From Tardiphaga sp. P9-11 (GTDB lineage: Bacteria; Pseudomonadota; Alphaproteobacteria; Rhizobiales; Xanthobacteraceae), in contig NZ_NPKQ01000002.1 of the NCBI RefSeq assembly GCF_008329525.1, positions 682,001 to 746,000 of the forward strand: a stretch of 64,000 nucleotides of DNA, given 5' to 3'. Positions 54,859-63,574 of the stretch are shown piece by piece (the first letter of the stretch is position 1; each line of letters opens with the position of its first letter). Below the pieces are notes generated by a model. It searched no databases. It was not told where the DNA came from and worked only from the letters and a program-made list of their open reading frames with translations. A program made the position numbers and the translations under genes.

Positions 54859-54867
54859 GCCTGCAGG

Positions 54868-54944
54868 GCCGCACCTCTCCGCGGATAGCGCGAGGTGCGG
54901 CTCGCCTCACGTCATGATGTCGATGCCTGAGCCGATGTGAGGCG
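54868..54944. other. Two consecutive stem-loops between the binding-protein genes
   Basis: GCCGCACCTC (54868-54877) pairs with GAGGTGCGGC (54892-54901). CGCCTCAC (54903-54910) pairs with GTGAGGCG (54937-54944). No T tract. They may stabilise the first binding-protein mRNA end, a common way of raising its level over the pore genes, or attenuate read-through. Confidence 0.55.
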
Positions 54945-55050
54945 ACTGCCCAGCAGGGCGGCTTCGGCATCTTTTCTGATCCGCTGGAGCGGGTTCACGC
55001 AACGAAAGCTATTGCGACGACCTGCCGCAGCCGGACTCACAGGCAGGCTG

Positions 55051-55142
55051 TTTGCGGCCGAAAATTGCCGATGACTCGGCATCAAAATAAGTTGAGAATG
55101 ATCCTATCGTTCGGGCGGCCGGATTGCCTTTGCGGCCGAAAA
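55051..55142. repeat. Exact 14-bp direct repeat before copy 2
   Basis: TTTGCGGCCGAAAA occurs at 55051-55064 and again at 55129-55142, 78 bp apart, in the 306-bp gap before the second binding-protein gene. The internal CGGCCG gives local dyad symmetry. It could be a pair of regulator sites. Confidence 0.6.
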
Positions 55143-55164
55143 CTCTTTGCGAGGATCATCCCCC

Positions 55165-56292
55165 ATGAAACCATTGAATGTGATCGGCAAGTTGACCGGT
55201 CTTGCCTTTGCCGCGTCGCTGCTCTCAACCGCAGCTTTTGCGCAGGACATCAACGTCGCGGTCGCCGGCCCGATGACCGGCGGCGAATCTGCCTTCGGCC
55301 GCCAGATGAAGAACGGCGCCGAACAGGCCGTGGCCGATCTCAATGCCGGCGGCGGCGTGCTCGGCAAGAAGCTGGCGCTGCAGGTCGGCGACGATGCCTG
55401 CGACCCCAAACAGGCGCGCTCTATCGCCGAGAAGCTTGCAAGCTCCAAAGTGCCGTTCGTCGCCGGCCATTTCTGCTCGTCGTCGTCGATCCCCGCTTCC
55501 GAAGCCTATGCCGATGGCAACGTGCTGCAGATCACACCGGCCTCGACCAATCCACTGTTCACCGAGCGCAAGCTCGCCAATGTGCTGCGCGTCTGCGGCC
55601 GCGACGATCAGCAGGGCCTCGTTGCCGCCGACTTCATTGCCAAGAACTTCAAGGGCAAGAACGTTGCGATCCTCAACGACAAGACCACTTACGGCAAGGG
55701 TCTCGCCGACGAGACCAAGAAGGCACTCAACAAGGCCGGCTTCACCGAAAAGATGTTCGAGAGCTACAACAAGGGCGACAAGGATTTTAACTCGATCGTC
55801 TCGCGCCTGAAGCGCGACAATATCGATCTGGTTTATGTGGGTGGCTATCATCAGGAAGCCGGTCTGATCCTGCGCCAGATGCGCGACCAGGGCCTCAAGA
55901 CCGTGTTGATGGCCGGCGACGCCATGAACGACAAGGAATTCGCCTCCATCACCGGCCCGGCTGCGGAAGGCACGCTGTTCACCTTCGGCCCAGACCCGCG
56001 CAACAAGCCGACCGCGAAAGCGATCGTCGAGAAGTTCAAGGCCAAGAACATCGATCCGGAAGGCTACACGCTCTACACCTACGCGGCATTCCAGGTCTGG
56101 TCGCAGGCCGTCGCCAAGGCCGGCTCCACCGACACCAAGAAAGTGATGGACGTGATCAAGGCCGGTGAATGGGACACCGTACTCGGCAAGATGGCGTTCG
56201 ACGCCAAGGGCGACATCAAGGCGATCGACTACGTCGTCTACAAGTGGGACGCCAAGGGCAACTACAGCCAGATCGATGCGAAGGGAACGTGA
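55165..56292 (+). CDS. Branched-chain amino acid periplasmic binding protein, copy 2
   Basis: 375 residues from ATG 55165; signal peptide ends near ...STAAFA before QDINVAVA. It is nearly the same protein as copy 1: by eye, about 40 changes over roughly 345 aligned residues. The changes fall mostly in the first half (for example ASSMTGS to AGPMTGG). A seven-residue change ends the C-terminus (SQIDAKGT). Tandem duplication of a receptor gene, probably for altered ligand preference or dosage; its own promoter region is suggested by the gap before it. Confidence 0.93.
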   Translation: MKPLNVIGKLTGLAFAASLLSTAAFAQDINVAVAGPMTGGESAFGRQMKNGAEQAVADLNAGGGVLGKKLALQVGDDACDPKQARSIAEKLASSKVPFVAGHFCSSSSIPASEAYADGNVLQITPASTNPLFTERKLANVLRVCGRDDQQGLVAADFIAKNFKGKNVAILNDKTTYGKGLADETKKALNKAGFTEKMFESYNKGDKDFNSIVSRLKRDNIDLVYVGGYHQEAGLILRQMRDQGLKTVLMAGDAMNDKEFASITGPAAEGTLFTFGPDPRNKPTAKAIVEKFKAKNIDPEGYTLYTYAAFQVWSQAVAKAGSTDTKKVMDVIKAGEWDTVLGKMAFDAKGDIKAIDYVVYKWDAKGNYSQIDAKGT

Positions 56293-56320
56293 TAACTCTT
56301 AAGTGGCAGCGCTTTCCTAA

Positions 56321-56366
56321 CCTCTCCCCGCCCCGGCAAAGTGAAGCTTCGCCCGGCGGGGCGAGG
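56321..56366. terminator. GC-rich imperfect hairpin between convergent genes
   Basis: CCTCTCCCCGCC (56321-56332) pairs with GGCGGGGCGAGG (56355-56366) with one mismatch. It separates the binding-protein gene from convergent ccdA. Similar cctctccccgc-type palindromes recur in related genomes, so it may also be a repeat. No long T run. Confidence 0.5.
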
Positions 56367-56377
56367 TAAAAGAAAGC

Positions 56378-57112
56378 CTACCCGAAATTCTGCAGCGCGG
56401 GAAACGTCTCCAGCAGCCAGATGCTGGCATTCGAAACGGCACCGGTGAGAAACGCGACGCCGGTGATCACCATCAGCACGCCCATGGCGCGCTCGACATG
56501 GACGAGATGCTTCTTCATGCGCGCGAACATGCTGGAGAATTGCTCCACCATGAAGGCCGCAATCAGGAACGGGATGCCGAGGCCGAGGGAATAAACCGCG
56601 AGCAGCCCCGCGCCTTTGGTCACCGTCGCCTCCGCCGCCGCCACCGACAGGATCGCCGCGAGGATCGGGCCGATGCACGGCGTCCAGCCAAACGCGAAAG
56701 CCAGGCCCATCACATAGGCGCCCCACAAGCCGACCGGCTTGGGCATGCTCAGGCGTCCCTCGCGCATCAGCAACCCGATGCGCGTGAGGCCAAGGAAATG
56801 CAGGCCCATCAGGATGATCAGGATGCCGGCAACGATTGACAGTTCCGCCGCATAGGAGCGGATCACGCTGCCGACCAGACTGGCGCTGGCGCCAAGCGCA
56901 ACAAACACCGTGGAGAAACCCAGCACGAACACGGCAGCGGAGATCATCACCGCGCGCTTGGAGGCTGCTTCCTGTTCGTCATTGGCGACGTGCTCGATGG
57001 TCGCGCCCGTCAGATAGATCAGATAGGGCGGCACCAGCGGCAGCACGCAGGGCGACAGGAACGAGACAATACCGGCAATCAATGCGGCGGGAATGGTGAC
57101 ATCGGAGATCAT
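56378..57112 (-). CDS. ccdA: Cytochrome c biogenesis protein CcdA
   Basis: 244 residues with six hydrophobic segments. The paired redox Cys are in FLSPCVLPLVPPY (Cys22) and GWTPCIGPIL. CcdA carries electrons from cytoplasmic thioredoxin across the inner membrane for periplasmic thiol reduction (haem c attachment). It has the length of the small CcdA form without a DsbD domain. No CcmG or thioredoxin partner is adjacent. Confidence 0.92.
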   Translation of the reverse strand: MISDVTIPAALIAGIVSFLSPCVLPLVPPYLIYLTGATIEHVANDEQEAASKRAVMISAAVFVLGFSTVFVALGASASLVGSVIRSYAAELSIVAGILIILMGLHFLGLTRIGLLMREGRLSMPKPVGLWGAYVMGLAFAFGWTPCIGPILAAILSVAAAEATVTKGAGLLAVYSLGLGIPFLIAAFMVEQFSSMFARMKKHLVHVERAMGVLMVITGVAFLTGAVSNASIWLLETFPALQNFG

Positions 57113-57250
57113 GCGGCTAGATGCACTGCTGACATGACGGGATGCAAGCGGGATGGATCAAATGCCCGCCACTTCCGGCTGTTGTGATCGCGCGTGATCG
57201 GTTGACCGGGCAGCCTTGCTGCGGTCTGGTCGGGCCAAGAGGGAACCGCC

Positions 57251-58243
57251 ATGAAGAACCTGCTCACCGATATCGCCGGCGTACGCGTCGGCCATTCCGA
57301 CGACGCCCAACTGGCCTCCGGCGTCACCGCCATCCTGTTCGACAGGCCAGCCGTGGCCTCAGTAGACATACGCGGCGGCGGACCGGGCACGCGCGAAAGC
57401 GCCCTGCTCGATCCTGTGAACACCGTGGACGCCATCCACGGCCTCGCGCTGGCCGGCGGCTCGGCCTTTGGACTCGAAGCCGGCGGCGGCGTGCAAGCCT
57501 GGCTCGCCGAGCAGGGCCGTGGCTACCAGATCGGCAATGCTGTCATCCCCATCGTGCCCGGCGCGATCCTGTTCGATCTGCTCAATGGCGGTGACAAGAA
57601 CTGGGGCCGTTTCCCGCCCTATCGCGATCTCGGCTATGCAGCGGCCGCCGCGGCCAGTGACGACTTCAAGCTCGGCAGCGTCGGCGCAGGGCTTGGTGCC
57701 ACGACGGTCAATTTCAAGGGCGGCCTCGGCTCGGCCTCCGCCATCACGCCATCGGGCGTGCGCGTGGCTGCGCTCGCGGCAGTCAATGCGGTCGGCAGCG
57801 TCACCATCGGCGACGGTCCGCATTTCTGGGCGGCGCCGTTCGAAGTCGGCAGCGAGTTCGGCGGACACGGCATGCCCGACAAAATGAAACCCGAGATGCT
57901 TGCGATGCATATCAAGGGCGGCCCCGCAGCAACGTCGATCGAGAACACGACACTTGCCGTCGTCGTTACCGATGCGATCCTGACCAAGGCGCAAGCAAAA
58001 CGTCTCGCCATGATGGCGCAGACCGGATTCGCGCGCGCAATCTATCCGGTACATGCGCCGCTCGATGGCGATATCGTGTTCGCAGCCGCGACGGGTGAAA
58101 AACCCATCGATCCGCTGATCGGATTAACTGAACTCGGCATGCTCGCCGGCAACGTGATTACGCGTGCCATCGCACGCGGTGTGTATGAAGCGACGGCGCT
58201 GCCGTTTACCGGCGCGCTTCCAGCGTTTCGCGACCGTCACTAG
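57251..58243 (+). CDS. P1 family peptidase (DmpA/L-aminopeptidase-like)
   Basis: 330 residues: KNLLTDIAGVRVGHSDDAQL, GGSAFGLEAGGGVQAWL, and ENTTLAVVVTDAILTKAQAK, where the family self-cleaves and exposes a Thr/Ser nucleophile. These enzymes remove N-terminal amino acids or act on beta-peptides and D-amino amides. No signal peptide, so cytoplasmic. Divergent from ccdA across 138 bp. Confidence 0.9.
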   Translation: MKNLLTDIAGVRVGHSDDAQLASGVTAILFDRPAVASVDIRGGGPGTRESALLDPVNTVDAIHGLALAGGSAFGLEAGGGVQAWLAEQGRGYQIGNAVIPIVPGAILFDLLNGGDKNWGRFPPYRDLGYAAAAAASDDFKLGSVGAGLGATTVNFKGGLGSASAITPSGVRVAALAAVNAVGSVTIGDGPHFWAAPFEVGSEFGGHGMPDKMKPEMLAMHIKGGPAATSIENTTLAVVVTDAILTKAQAKRLAMMAQTGFARAIYPVHAPLDGDIVFAAATGEKPIDPLIGLTELGMLAGNVITRAIARGVYEATALPFTGALPAFRDRH

Positions 58244-58451
58244 ATGATCGCAACGCTGCCGCAGCATCGCTGCACGAATTGCGGCAGGTATACTTCTCTG
58301 CAACAGCGTACAAATCTACCTGAACTGTAGTACGCGATCAGTAGAACTCGCACCCTTTAATGTTAAAAATCGCTTTCGATTGCCGGGACAAATCAAACGA
58401 CGCATCTTCCAGCGTGTCCAACAAGGGCACAAACAACAGAGGAGAAACGTC

Positions 58452-58712
58452 ATGAAGAAGATGCTCTACGTCGCAGCCATGGCAACCGCATTGATCAGTG
58501 CTCCGGCTTTTGCCGGCGGTGGTGGTAAAGGCCTCGGCGTGAATGCGAACGTGCTGACTGGGTCGGGCGGCGTGCTCGGACTGCTCAGCGGTCGTGGCGG
58601 TCTGGTGGTCAACGCTAGTGTCGTCACCGGCAAGGGCGGCATTCTTGGCGCTGTGCTTGGCCGTGGCGGCCTGCTCGGCGGACTTGGCGGCCACGGTGGC
58701 TGCGGCTGCTAA
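58452..58712 (+). CDS. Small Gly-rich secreted protein
   Basis: 86 residues from ATG 58452, with GGAGAA upstream. Signal peptide MKKMLYVAAMATALISAPAFA, then a mature peptide of about 65 residues built of NANVLTGSGGVLG / NASVVTGKGGILG-type repeats, GRGGL steps and a C-terminal GGHGGCGC with two Cys and a His. Reminiscent of short glycine-rich surface peptides; no family recognised. The repeat is VTG-x-GG-x-LG. It may assemble at the cell surface; inference only. Confidence 0.72.
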   Translation: MKKMLYVAAMATALISAPAFAGGGGKGLGVNANVLTGSGGVLGLLSGRGGLVVNASVVTGKGGILGAVLGRGGLLGGLGGHGGCGC

Positions 58713-58804
58713 GAACTCGCCTCTGCAGCTATTCGTAGCTGAACTCAAGAAGCGGACGAACGGGGGACGCCCTGCTCGTCTTCCCGACCGCCGATTTGCA
58801 GGTT

Positions 58805-59980
58805 CTACTTTAAAGGCTTGGCGCTTTCATCCGCCTTTGTCTTTGCCAGATCCGGTGAAAACGTCTTCGTCAGCGACGAGGCGACGATGATAGCCTGGCT
58901 CTTCTCGCCATCGATCAGCGTGCCCCAGGTGCGCGACACATCCATCCCCCACTTCAGGTCCTTCATGATCTCGCGCGACATGCCGACCGCCACCGAATAG
59001 GTCTGGCTGCGGAACGGCGAGTCCAGATATTCCATCGTCGCATAAGCCGCGCCCGCCGTGATCGCCAGCTTGGGATCGACCTGCCAGGCCGCTTTCGCCG
59101 AATAGATGGTGTCGATTGTGATCGGGGAAATCGGAAACGATGTCTCCGCCGCACGCCGCGAGGCCGTAAAATCAAGGGTTACCGGCTTCAGCCGCCAGGT
59201 CAGGGTCGCGTCATACATGGTGCGATTGACGTTGCTGAAATCAACATCGTGGAAATAGCCGAACAGTTGCGACACCGACGCGGAAGCTGTGATCGTGTCG
59301 CTGTCGTATTTGGCGAACAGAAACGGCTGAATGCGTTCATTGTCGCGGCGATAGCCGAACACGTCGAATTCTTCGGTGTAGCGCCGCGCCGACAGATTGA
59401 CCGAGACGCCGATCTCGGTCTTGTCGCGGATCACGCTCACGCCGGGAATGATCGCACCGCGCCAGTATTGCAGAGGCACCGGCAGAAAGTCGGCGAAGAT
59501 CGCATTGGTCTGGTTGATGGTCGAACGCCCGCCTTCAGCGGTGGCAAACAGCTTGATGTTGTTCTGCAGGCTCTCCACCTTGATCGCCTGCAACAAATCC
59601 GTCGTGCGCAGGTTGTAGGTGTTGACGTCGGCGATGGTCGTGGTCGAACTCAGGCGAAACTCGTCGTCGCCCATCGAACCGCGCAAGATCACCTTGCCCG
59701 TCAGCGCCGGCACCAATTCGGGCGCCGCATAGCGCGTCGCGCTGGCTTCGGCCACGATGCCCCAGCTCGTTTTGTCCTTGTCGTCCTTGCCGGCCGCTGC
59801 GAGCGCAACATCGGTGGCGATGAAGGCACTACCGATCGGCGCGCCGCGCGAGGTGAATTGTGGATTGGTATCATAGCCGCCGCGCAGCCGCAGCGAGCCG
59901 ACGAATTCGTCTTCCGCATGCGCGGGAACGCCGAGCAAACACATACCTATGACGGCAATAAATACTTTCATACGCAACAT
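58805..59980 (-). CDS. Outer membrane beta-barrel protein
   Basis: 391 residues with a signal peptide (FIAVIGMCLLGVPAHAED) and many amphipathic strands (FVGSLRLRGGYDTNP at the start, typical of outer membrane beta-barrel porin-like proteins of this group). The ending AKTKADESAKPLK is charged. Starts ATG 59980; MKVF at 59971 is an alternative. No ligand or partner known. It is divergent from the KTSC gene. Confidence 0.75.
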   Translation of the reverse strand: MLRMKVFIAVIGMCLLGVPAHAEDEFVGSLRLRGGYDTNPQFTSRGAPIGSAFIATDVALAAAGKDDKDKTSWGIVAEASATRYAAPELVPALTGKVILRGSMGDDEFRLSSTTTIADVNTYNLRTTDLLQAIKVESLQNNIKLFATAEGGRSTINQTNAIFADFLPVPLQYWRGAIIPGVSVIRDKTEIGVSVNLSARRYTEEFDVFGYRRDNERIQPFLFAKYDSDTITASASVSQLFGYFHDVDFSNVNRTMYDATLTWRLKPVTLDFTASRRAAETSFPISPITIDTIYSAKAAWQVDPKLAITAGAAYATMEYLDSPFRSQTYSVAVGMSREIMKDLKWGMDVSRTWGTLIDGEKSQAIIVASSLTKTFSPDLAKTKADESAKPLK

Positions 59981-60182
59981 AGCTCGCCAATATTACTTCC
60001 AACTCGTGGAAGCGTGGCGAGTTATAGTTAGCGAGACATGAAGTTCGCGGGCTTTGCAGGACATCTGCGACATCGCGCGCGCAGAAACATGCTGCGCGCA
60101 TAAGCTCCTACCGATCAGCCGCGATCCGCAACCAATCGCGCCGGTACTTGTTTCTATCGGAGAGACATTCGGAGGATGTGCG

Positions 60183-60434
60183 ATGCCGTCGACTGCGATT
60201 CGACATATCACCTACGATCCGGTGATTCGCGAGTTGCGCGTCACTTTCACCAGCGGCCGTCGGTATGCTTATGCGCAAGTGCCGCCGGAAGTTCACGCGG
60301 CTCTCAGCAGCGCAGCGTCACGCGGCACGTTTTTCAACCACCGGATCCGCGACCGGTTTGCCTATCGTGAACTGCCGCGTTCGGGATCAGAACGCAGATC
60401 AGGCGCTGATCGCCAGCGTCGACTTCGCATTTGA
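60183..60434 (+). CDS. KTSC-domain protein
   Basis: 83 residues from ATG 60183 with GGAGG upstream. The KTSC domain is visible: LRVTFTSGRRYAYAQVPPEV and SRGTFFNHRIRDRF. KTSC domains are found alone or fused to other modules and are thought to bind nucleic acid or act in RNA contexts; function unproven. The end overlaps the convergent EF-hand gene by 36 bp. The C-terminus ([13 protein letters not shown]) is basic. Confidence 0.85.
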   Translation: MPSTAIRHITYDPVIRELRVTFTSGRRYAYAQVPPEVHAALSSAASRGTFFNHRIRDRFAYRELPRSGSERRSGADRQRRLRI

Positions 60435-61148
60435 GATCTGCTGCGCCTGACGCGCGATCATCTTTTCGACCGCGTTATAGGACGAGTTCGCGGTAGTGGT
60501 CGTCGACGACGCCGGGACGGCAGTGGTCGACGTCACCGACGATCCGTCCGCATATGCGATAGACGTCGTGGTGCTGCCATCGGCATTCACCGTGGTCGTT
60601 GTCGTGGAACCGGCAGTATCGGATTCACCACCGGCCCCGGCCCCGCCGCCGCCGCCGGCGTGATGCCCCTTGCCGGAGCCCTTCAGCGCCGAGCCTAGCT
60701 CATCGAGGCTGACGGACCCATCGCCGTTCTTGTCGAGCTTGGCGAACACCTTGTCGGCATTCTCCACATTGGTGCCGCCGGCGCCGAGCTTGTCCTCGAA
60801 TTCCGCCTTGCTGATCCCGCCACTGCCATCGCCATCGAGCTGCGCAAACAGGCTCTTCAGCGCGTCCGACCGGCTCTTCGAGGACGACGAGACCGACTGG
60901 CTCTGTGCATCCAGCAGCGCGCTCATCGTGCTGGCCGAGATCGAGGTCGAGGATGACGAGCTCGTGCTCGCTGTCGAACTGGACGAACTGGACGAACTGG
61001 CCTGCGACGTCGTGTTGGAGATATTGAAGACGCTCGCCGCCGATTGCTGCGTGAGGCCGGTGGTCGGCTTCGCCGCAGTGGTCTTCTTTGACGTCAGCGC
61101 CTGAAGCGCATCCAGTGCGGACGAGGCAAGACCGAGGGCCTGCAACAT
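60399..61148 (-). CDS. Ser-rich EF-hand protein
   Basis: 249 residues from ATG 61148, with AGGAGA 6 bases upstream. Residues 50-70 are almost pure Ser/Thr; two EF-hand calcium loops follow, residues 105-116 ([14 protein letters not shown]) and 139-150 ([12 protein letters not shown]), then a Gly-rich linker (GAGAGG) and a Thr/Ser-rich tail. Both loops keep Asp at positions 1, 3, 5 and Glu at 12, so they should bind Ca2+. No signal peptide is seen. Similar proteins are frequent in Bradyrhizobium, with unknown function. Confidence 0.82.
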   Translation of the reverse strand: MLQALGLASSALDALQALTSKKTTAAKPTTGLTQQSAASVFNISNTTSQASSSSSSSSTASTSSSSSTSISASTMSALLDAQSQSVSSSSKSRSDALKSLFAQLDGDGSGGISKAEFEDKLGAGGTNVENADKVFAKLDKNGDGSVSLDELGSALKGSGKGHHAGGGGGAGAGGESDTAGSTTTTTVNADGSTTTSIAYADGSSVTSTTAVPASSTTTTANSSYNAVEKMIARQAQQISNAKSTLAISA

Positions 61149-61403
61149 CGCGTGTCTCCTGCTCATGCCGCATCCGCGGCGCAATTCCCTGCAAGGATTT
61201 CAGCAAGCCGCGTGCCAGCGAAAAAACGTCGCAAAAACAATGGCCCGCAGCAACGGCCGCGCGCACATGTCCCGGCAAATCATGCCGCTGCGGCAGAACT
61301 TGCCGGCGCGCCGCGAGCGTTGCCCGCCCCCCGGCCCCATGTTACGCGAGGCGGTCCATTCGCTGCCGTCAGAAAACGTTCAGGAAAACCCCAGGAAAAC
61401 TCG

Positions 61404-62105
61404 ATGTCCCAGAGCTTCACGCCCCGCCCGCTGGTAATCGCCCCGTCCATTCTGGCGGCTGATTTCGCCAGGCTTGGCGAAGAGGTCCGCGCCGTGGATA
61501 GCGCCGGCGCCGACTGGATGCATCTCGACGTGATGGACGGCCATTTCGTGCCGAACATTTCCTACGGCCCAGACGTCATCAAGGCGATGCGCCCGCACAC
61601 CAAGAAGATCTTCGACGCGCATCTGATGATCGCGCCCGCCGATCCCTATCTCGAAGCCTTCGCCAAGGCCGGCTGCGACCACATCACCGTCCATGCCGAA
61701 GCGGGCCCGCATCTGCATCGCTCGCTGCAGGCGATCCGCGCGCTCGGCAAGAAGGCCGGTGTCTCGCTCAATCCCGGCACGCCCATCTCAGCGATCGAAT
61801 ATGTGATCGATCTCGTCGATCTCGTGCTGGTGATGTCGGTCAATCCCGGCTTCGGCGGCCAGGCGTTCATTCCCTCGGCGCTCGGCAAGATCAGCGACCT
61901 GCGCGCGATGACCGCGGGCCGTCCGATCGACATCGAAGTCGACGGCGGTGTGTCCGCTGCAGTCGCCGGGCAACTCGCCGCAGCGGGTGCCAATGCCTTC
62001 GTCGCCGGCTCGGCCGTGTTCAAGGGCGGCACGGTGGAAAGCTACAAAGCGAATATCGACGGCATCCGCGCAGCGGCAGCAAATGCGCGCGGCGAGATGG
62101 TGTAG
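61404..62105 (+). CDS. rpe: Ribulose-phosphate 3-epimerase
   Basis: 233 residues from ATG 61404 ([20 protein letters not shown]). Catalytic Asp/His motifs: [12 protein letters not shown] and MIAPADPYL, with [12 protein letters not shown] and DGGV. It interconverts ribulose 5-phosphate and xylulose 5-phosphate in the pentose-phosphate pathway or Calvin cycle. The long upstream open frame precedes any similarity and is not used. No cbb genes are adjacent. Confidence 0.97.
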   Translation: MSQSFTPRPLVIAPSILAADFARLGEEVRAVDSAGADWMHLDVMDGHFVPNISYGPDVIKAMRPHTKKIFDAHLMIAPADPYLEAFAKAGCDHITVHAEAGPHLHRSLQAIRALGKKAGVSLNPGTPISAIEYVIDLVDLVLVMSVNPGFGGQAFIPSALGKISDLRAMTAGRPIDIEVDGGVSAAVAGQLAAAGANAFVAGSAVFKGGTVESYKANIDGIRAAAANARGEMV

Positions 62106-62183
62106 CCGTAGGGCGCAATAGCACAGTGTATTGCGCCGCTTGCGCATCCGCGGATTACGCCTTCGGCTAATCCGCCCTACGGC
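62105..62183. repeat. Dispersed palindromic repeat, copy A
   Basis: GCCGTAGGGCG (62105-62115) pairs with CGCCCTACGGC (62173-62183). Inside, GGCGCAATA pairs with TATTGCGCC, and GGATTACGCCTTCGGCTAAT forms a second stem. A second copy lies at 62785-62859 with the same order of blocks, one on each side of the 62329 gene. Confidence 0.82.
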
Positions 62184-62328
62184 TTGCTGATCGCGAACGG
62201 CGACACCGTTCCGGCCGCGCTGTGCCGCTACGTCGATGCGCAATAACAGCAGGCGTCGGTGCAGCGATGGGTTCAGATCGAGCGGTCATAGGGAGCACTA
62301 GCGAAGCGTATACGCCGAACAGAAGGAC

Positions 62329-62679
62329 ATGCAGCGAATGACAGCGCAAGCGAAGCAACTGCTTGTTGAAACCGCAAAATTGATGATCGCGGGAGATCTG
62401 GATCTTGTCGAAGGATGCCGCAAACTGATTCGGGTTTCTCGCGGCTGCGATGCTCTACTAAGCCACCCCGACCTGGTGCCCATTGTCGGCTTTGAATCAG
62501 AAACCGACGACTATCCTTTAGGCGAAGTGAGAAGCGCATACGAAAAAACATATCTTGCGAAACTGGATCAAGAAATTGCGGAATACAGCGGCAGAGCGCG
62601 CCCAAGCGTTCTGAAAGCCTGCCAATTTATTGTCGCGATGTACGGCGAGAAAAACGCGGGTGGAGCTAAGCAAGCCTAG
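62329..62679 (+). CDS. Hypothetical protein between two repeat copies
   Basis: About 116 residues: MTAQAKQLLVETAKLMIAGD, then VEGCRKLIRVSRGCDALLSH. It looks helical and soluble; no family recognised with confidence. ATG 62329 is only a base or two after AAGGA; ATG 62338 (MTAQAK) is a better-spaced alternative. Codon use is slightly less GC-biased than neighbours. Two copies of the same palindromic repeat flank the gene (62105 and 62785), consistent with an inserted cassette. Confidence 0.6.
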   Translation: MQRMTAQAKQLLVETAKLMIAGDLDLVEGCRKLIRVSRGCDALLSHPDLVPIVGFESETDDYPLGEVRSAYEKTYLAKLDQEIAEYSGRARPSVLKACQFIVAMYGEKNAGGAKQA

Positions 62680-62784
62680 CCCGGATGAACAAAGCAACAT
62701 CCGGACTAAGACCGCTGTCGTATATTTTGGCTGCTCGGTCGCGATTGCGTTCAAGAACAGCCGGCCCGCTCGGCGCAATAGCCC

Positions 62785-62859
62785 CTAGGGCGCAATAGCA
62801 AAGCGTATTGCGCCGCCTTTGCGGTGGGCAGATTACGCCTTCGGCTAATCCTCCCTACC
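62785..62859. repeat. Dispersed palindromic repeat, copy B
   Basis: Same block order as copy A: CTAGGGCGCAATAGC, GCGTATTGCGCC, GATTACGCCTTCGGCTAATC, CTCCCTACC, with point differences. It lies 106 bp after the 62329 gene. Confidence 0.8.
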
Positions 62860-62952
62860 TTTCAAGTTCAAATATCAAACAGCCACGCTTCCGCAGTCTC
62901 GCGGCTCAATGAGCCCGAGTTATGCGGATCGACTCCTCCTCAAAACATGAGG

Positions 62953-63290
62953 GGTGGCGGCGCGCCGTGAGGCGCAAGGGGTGGTTTTTATCGCGATCCG
63001 CTCCACCGGAACGCCGGCAAGCTGCAACCGCGCAACGCCTCACGGCGCGCCACCGCGGCGATTTTGGGCCGGGGACCGTTCTTCCTGGGACGTGGCGGTA
63101 GCGGATTTCCCGCGCCTACCTGTCCCAGTCCAGCCGCACGCTAGCGGCAGACCCCCGTAGTGGGGTCGGACGGTGACCTCCAGGCCTCCCGGGTGCGCAA
63201 GGGAACGTCTCCCTCGTGCCCGCAGGCGCCGCAATCCAGATCCCACCTCAAGACGCCTCTAGAAGCGCCCCTCGCGAACCGGACGTGCGG
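62953..63290. other. Gene-poor GC-rich structured stretch, possible ncRNA or element remnant
   Basis: GGCGCGCCGTGAGGCG (62959-62974) is perfectly inverted at 63036-63051, and a second imperfect layer extends outwards. Several shorter palindromes follow to about 63290. On the minus strand, near 63265-63290, CCGCACGTCCGGTTCGCGAG recalls a group II intron stem, but no maturase is present. No convincing open frame on either strand. Between 62680 and 63574 I otherwise see only repeat copy B and the palindrome at 63365. Confidence 0.5.
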
Positions 63291-63364
63291 AGGATAATCC
63301 TGAATGGAATATTGTCAGTATAAGATAGGAAAAAATATTTGACGCCGTCTAGCCCCGCGCTGCC

Positions 63365-63398
63365 ATTCCCCGACTCACCCATGGGCGTGTCGGGGAAT
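63365..63398. repeat. ATTCCCCGAC palindrome
   Basis: ATTCCCCGAC (63365-63374), 14-base loop, GTCGGGGAAT (63389-63398): ten perfect pairs. Its frame ATTCC...GGAAT is like the repeat at 42671. It lies 177 bp before the GntR gene in an AT-richer region (63300-63345). Confidence 0.65.
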
Positions 63399-63574
63399 GA
63401 CAGCTCATGCGTCGACGATGGTAAGGACAGCGGTGCGCGCCGATGCGCGCTGGGATGCTATAGACTTTTTTCCGGCCATGCCGATCTGTTATCAACACGC
63501 ATAGCCTCGCTGCCCGGCGCGACCACAGGCCGAATCTGCCCTTGCCAGGGCCGCGCCCCTCTCTCAGGACAACG

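Noticed and set aside
55065-55790. Plus-strand frame overlapping the second LivK-type gene
   Set aside because: Out of frame with the binding-protein sequence and Arg-rich; the other frame matches the first copy residue for residue.
62950-63290. Group II intron with reverse transcriptase
   Set aside because: Only a short stem-like string is similar; no maturase or domain V/VI organisation is visible, so it is not annotated as an intron.
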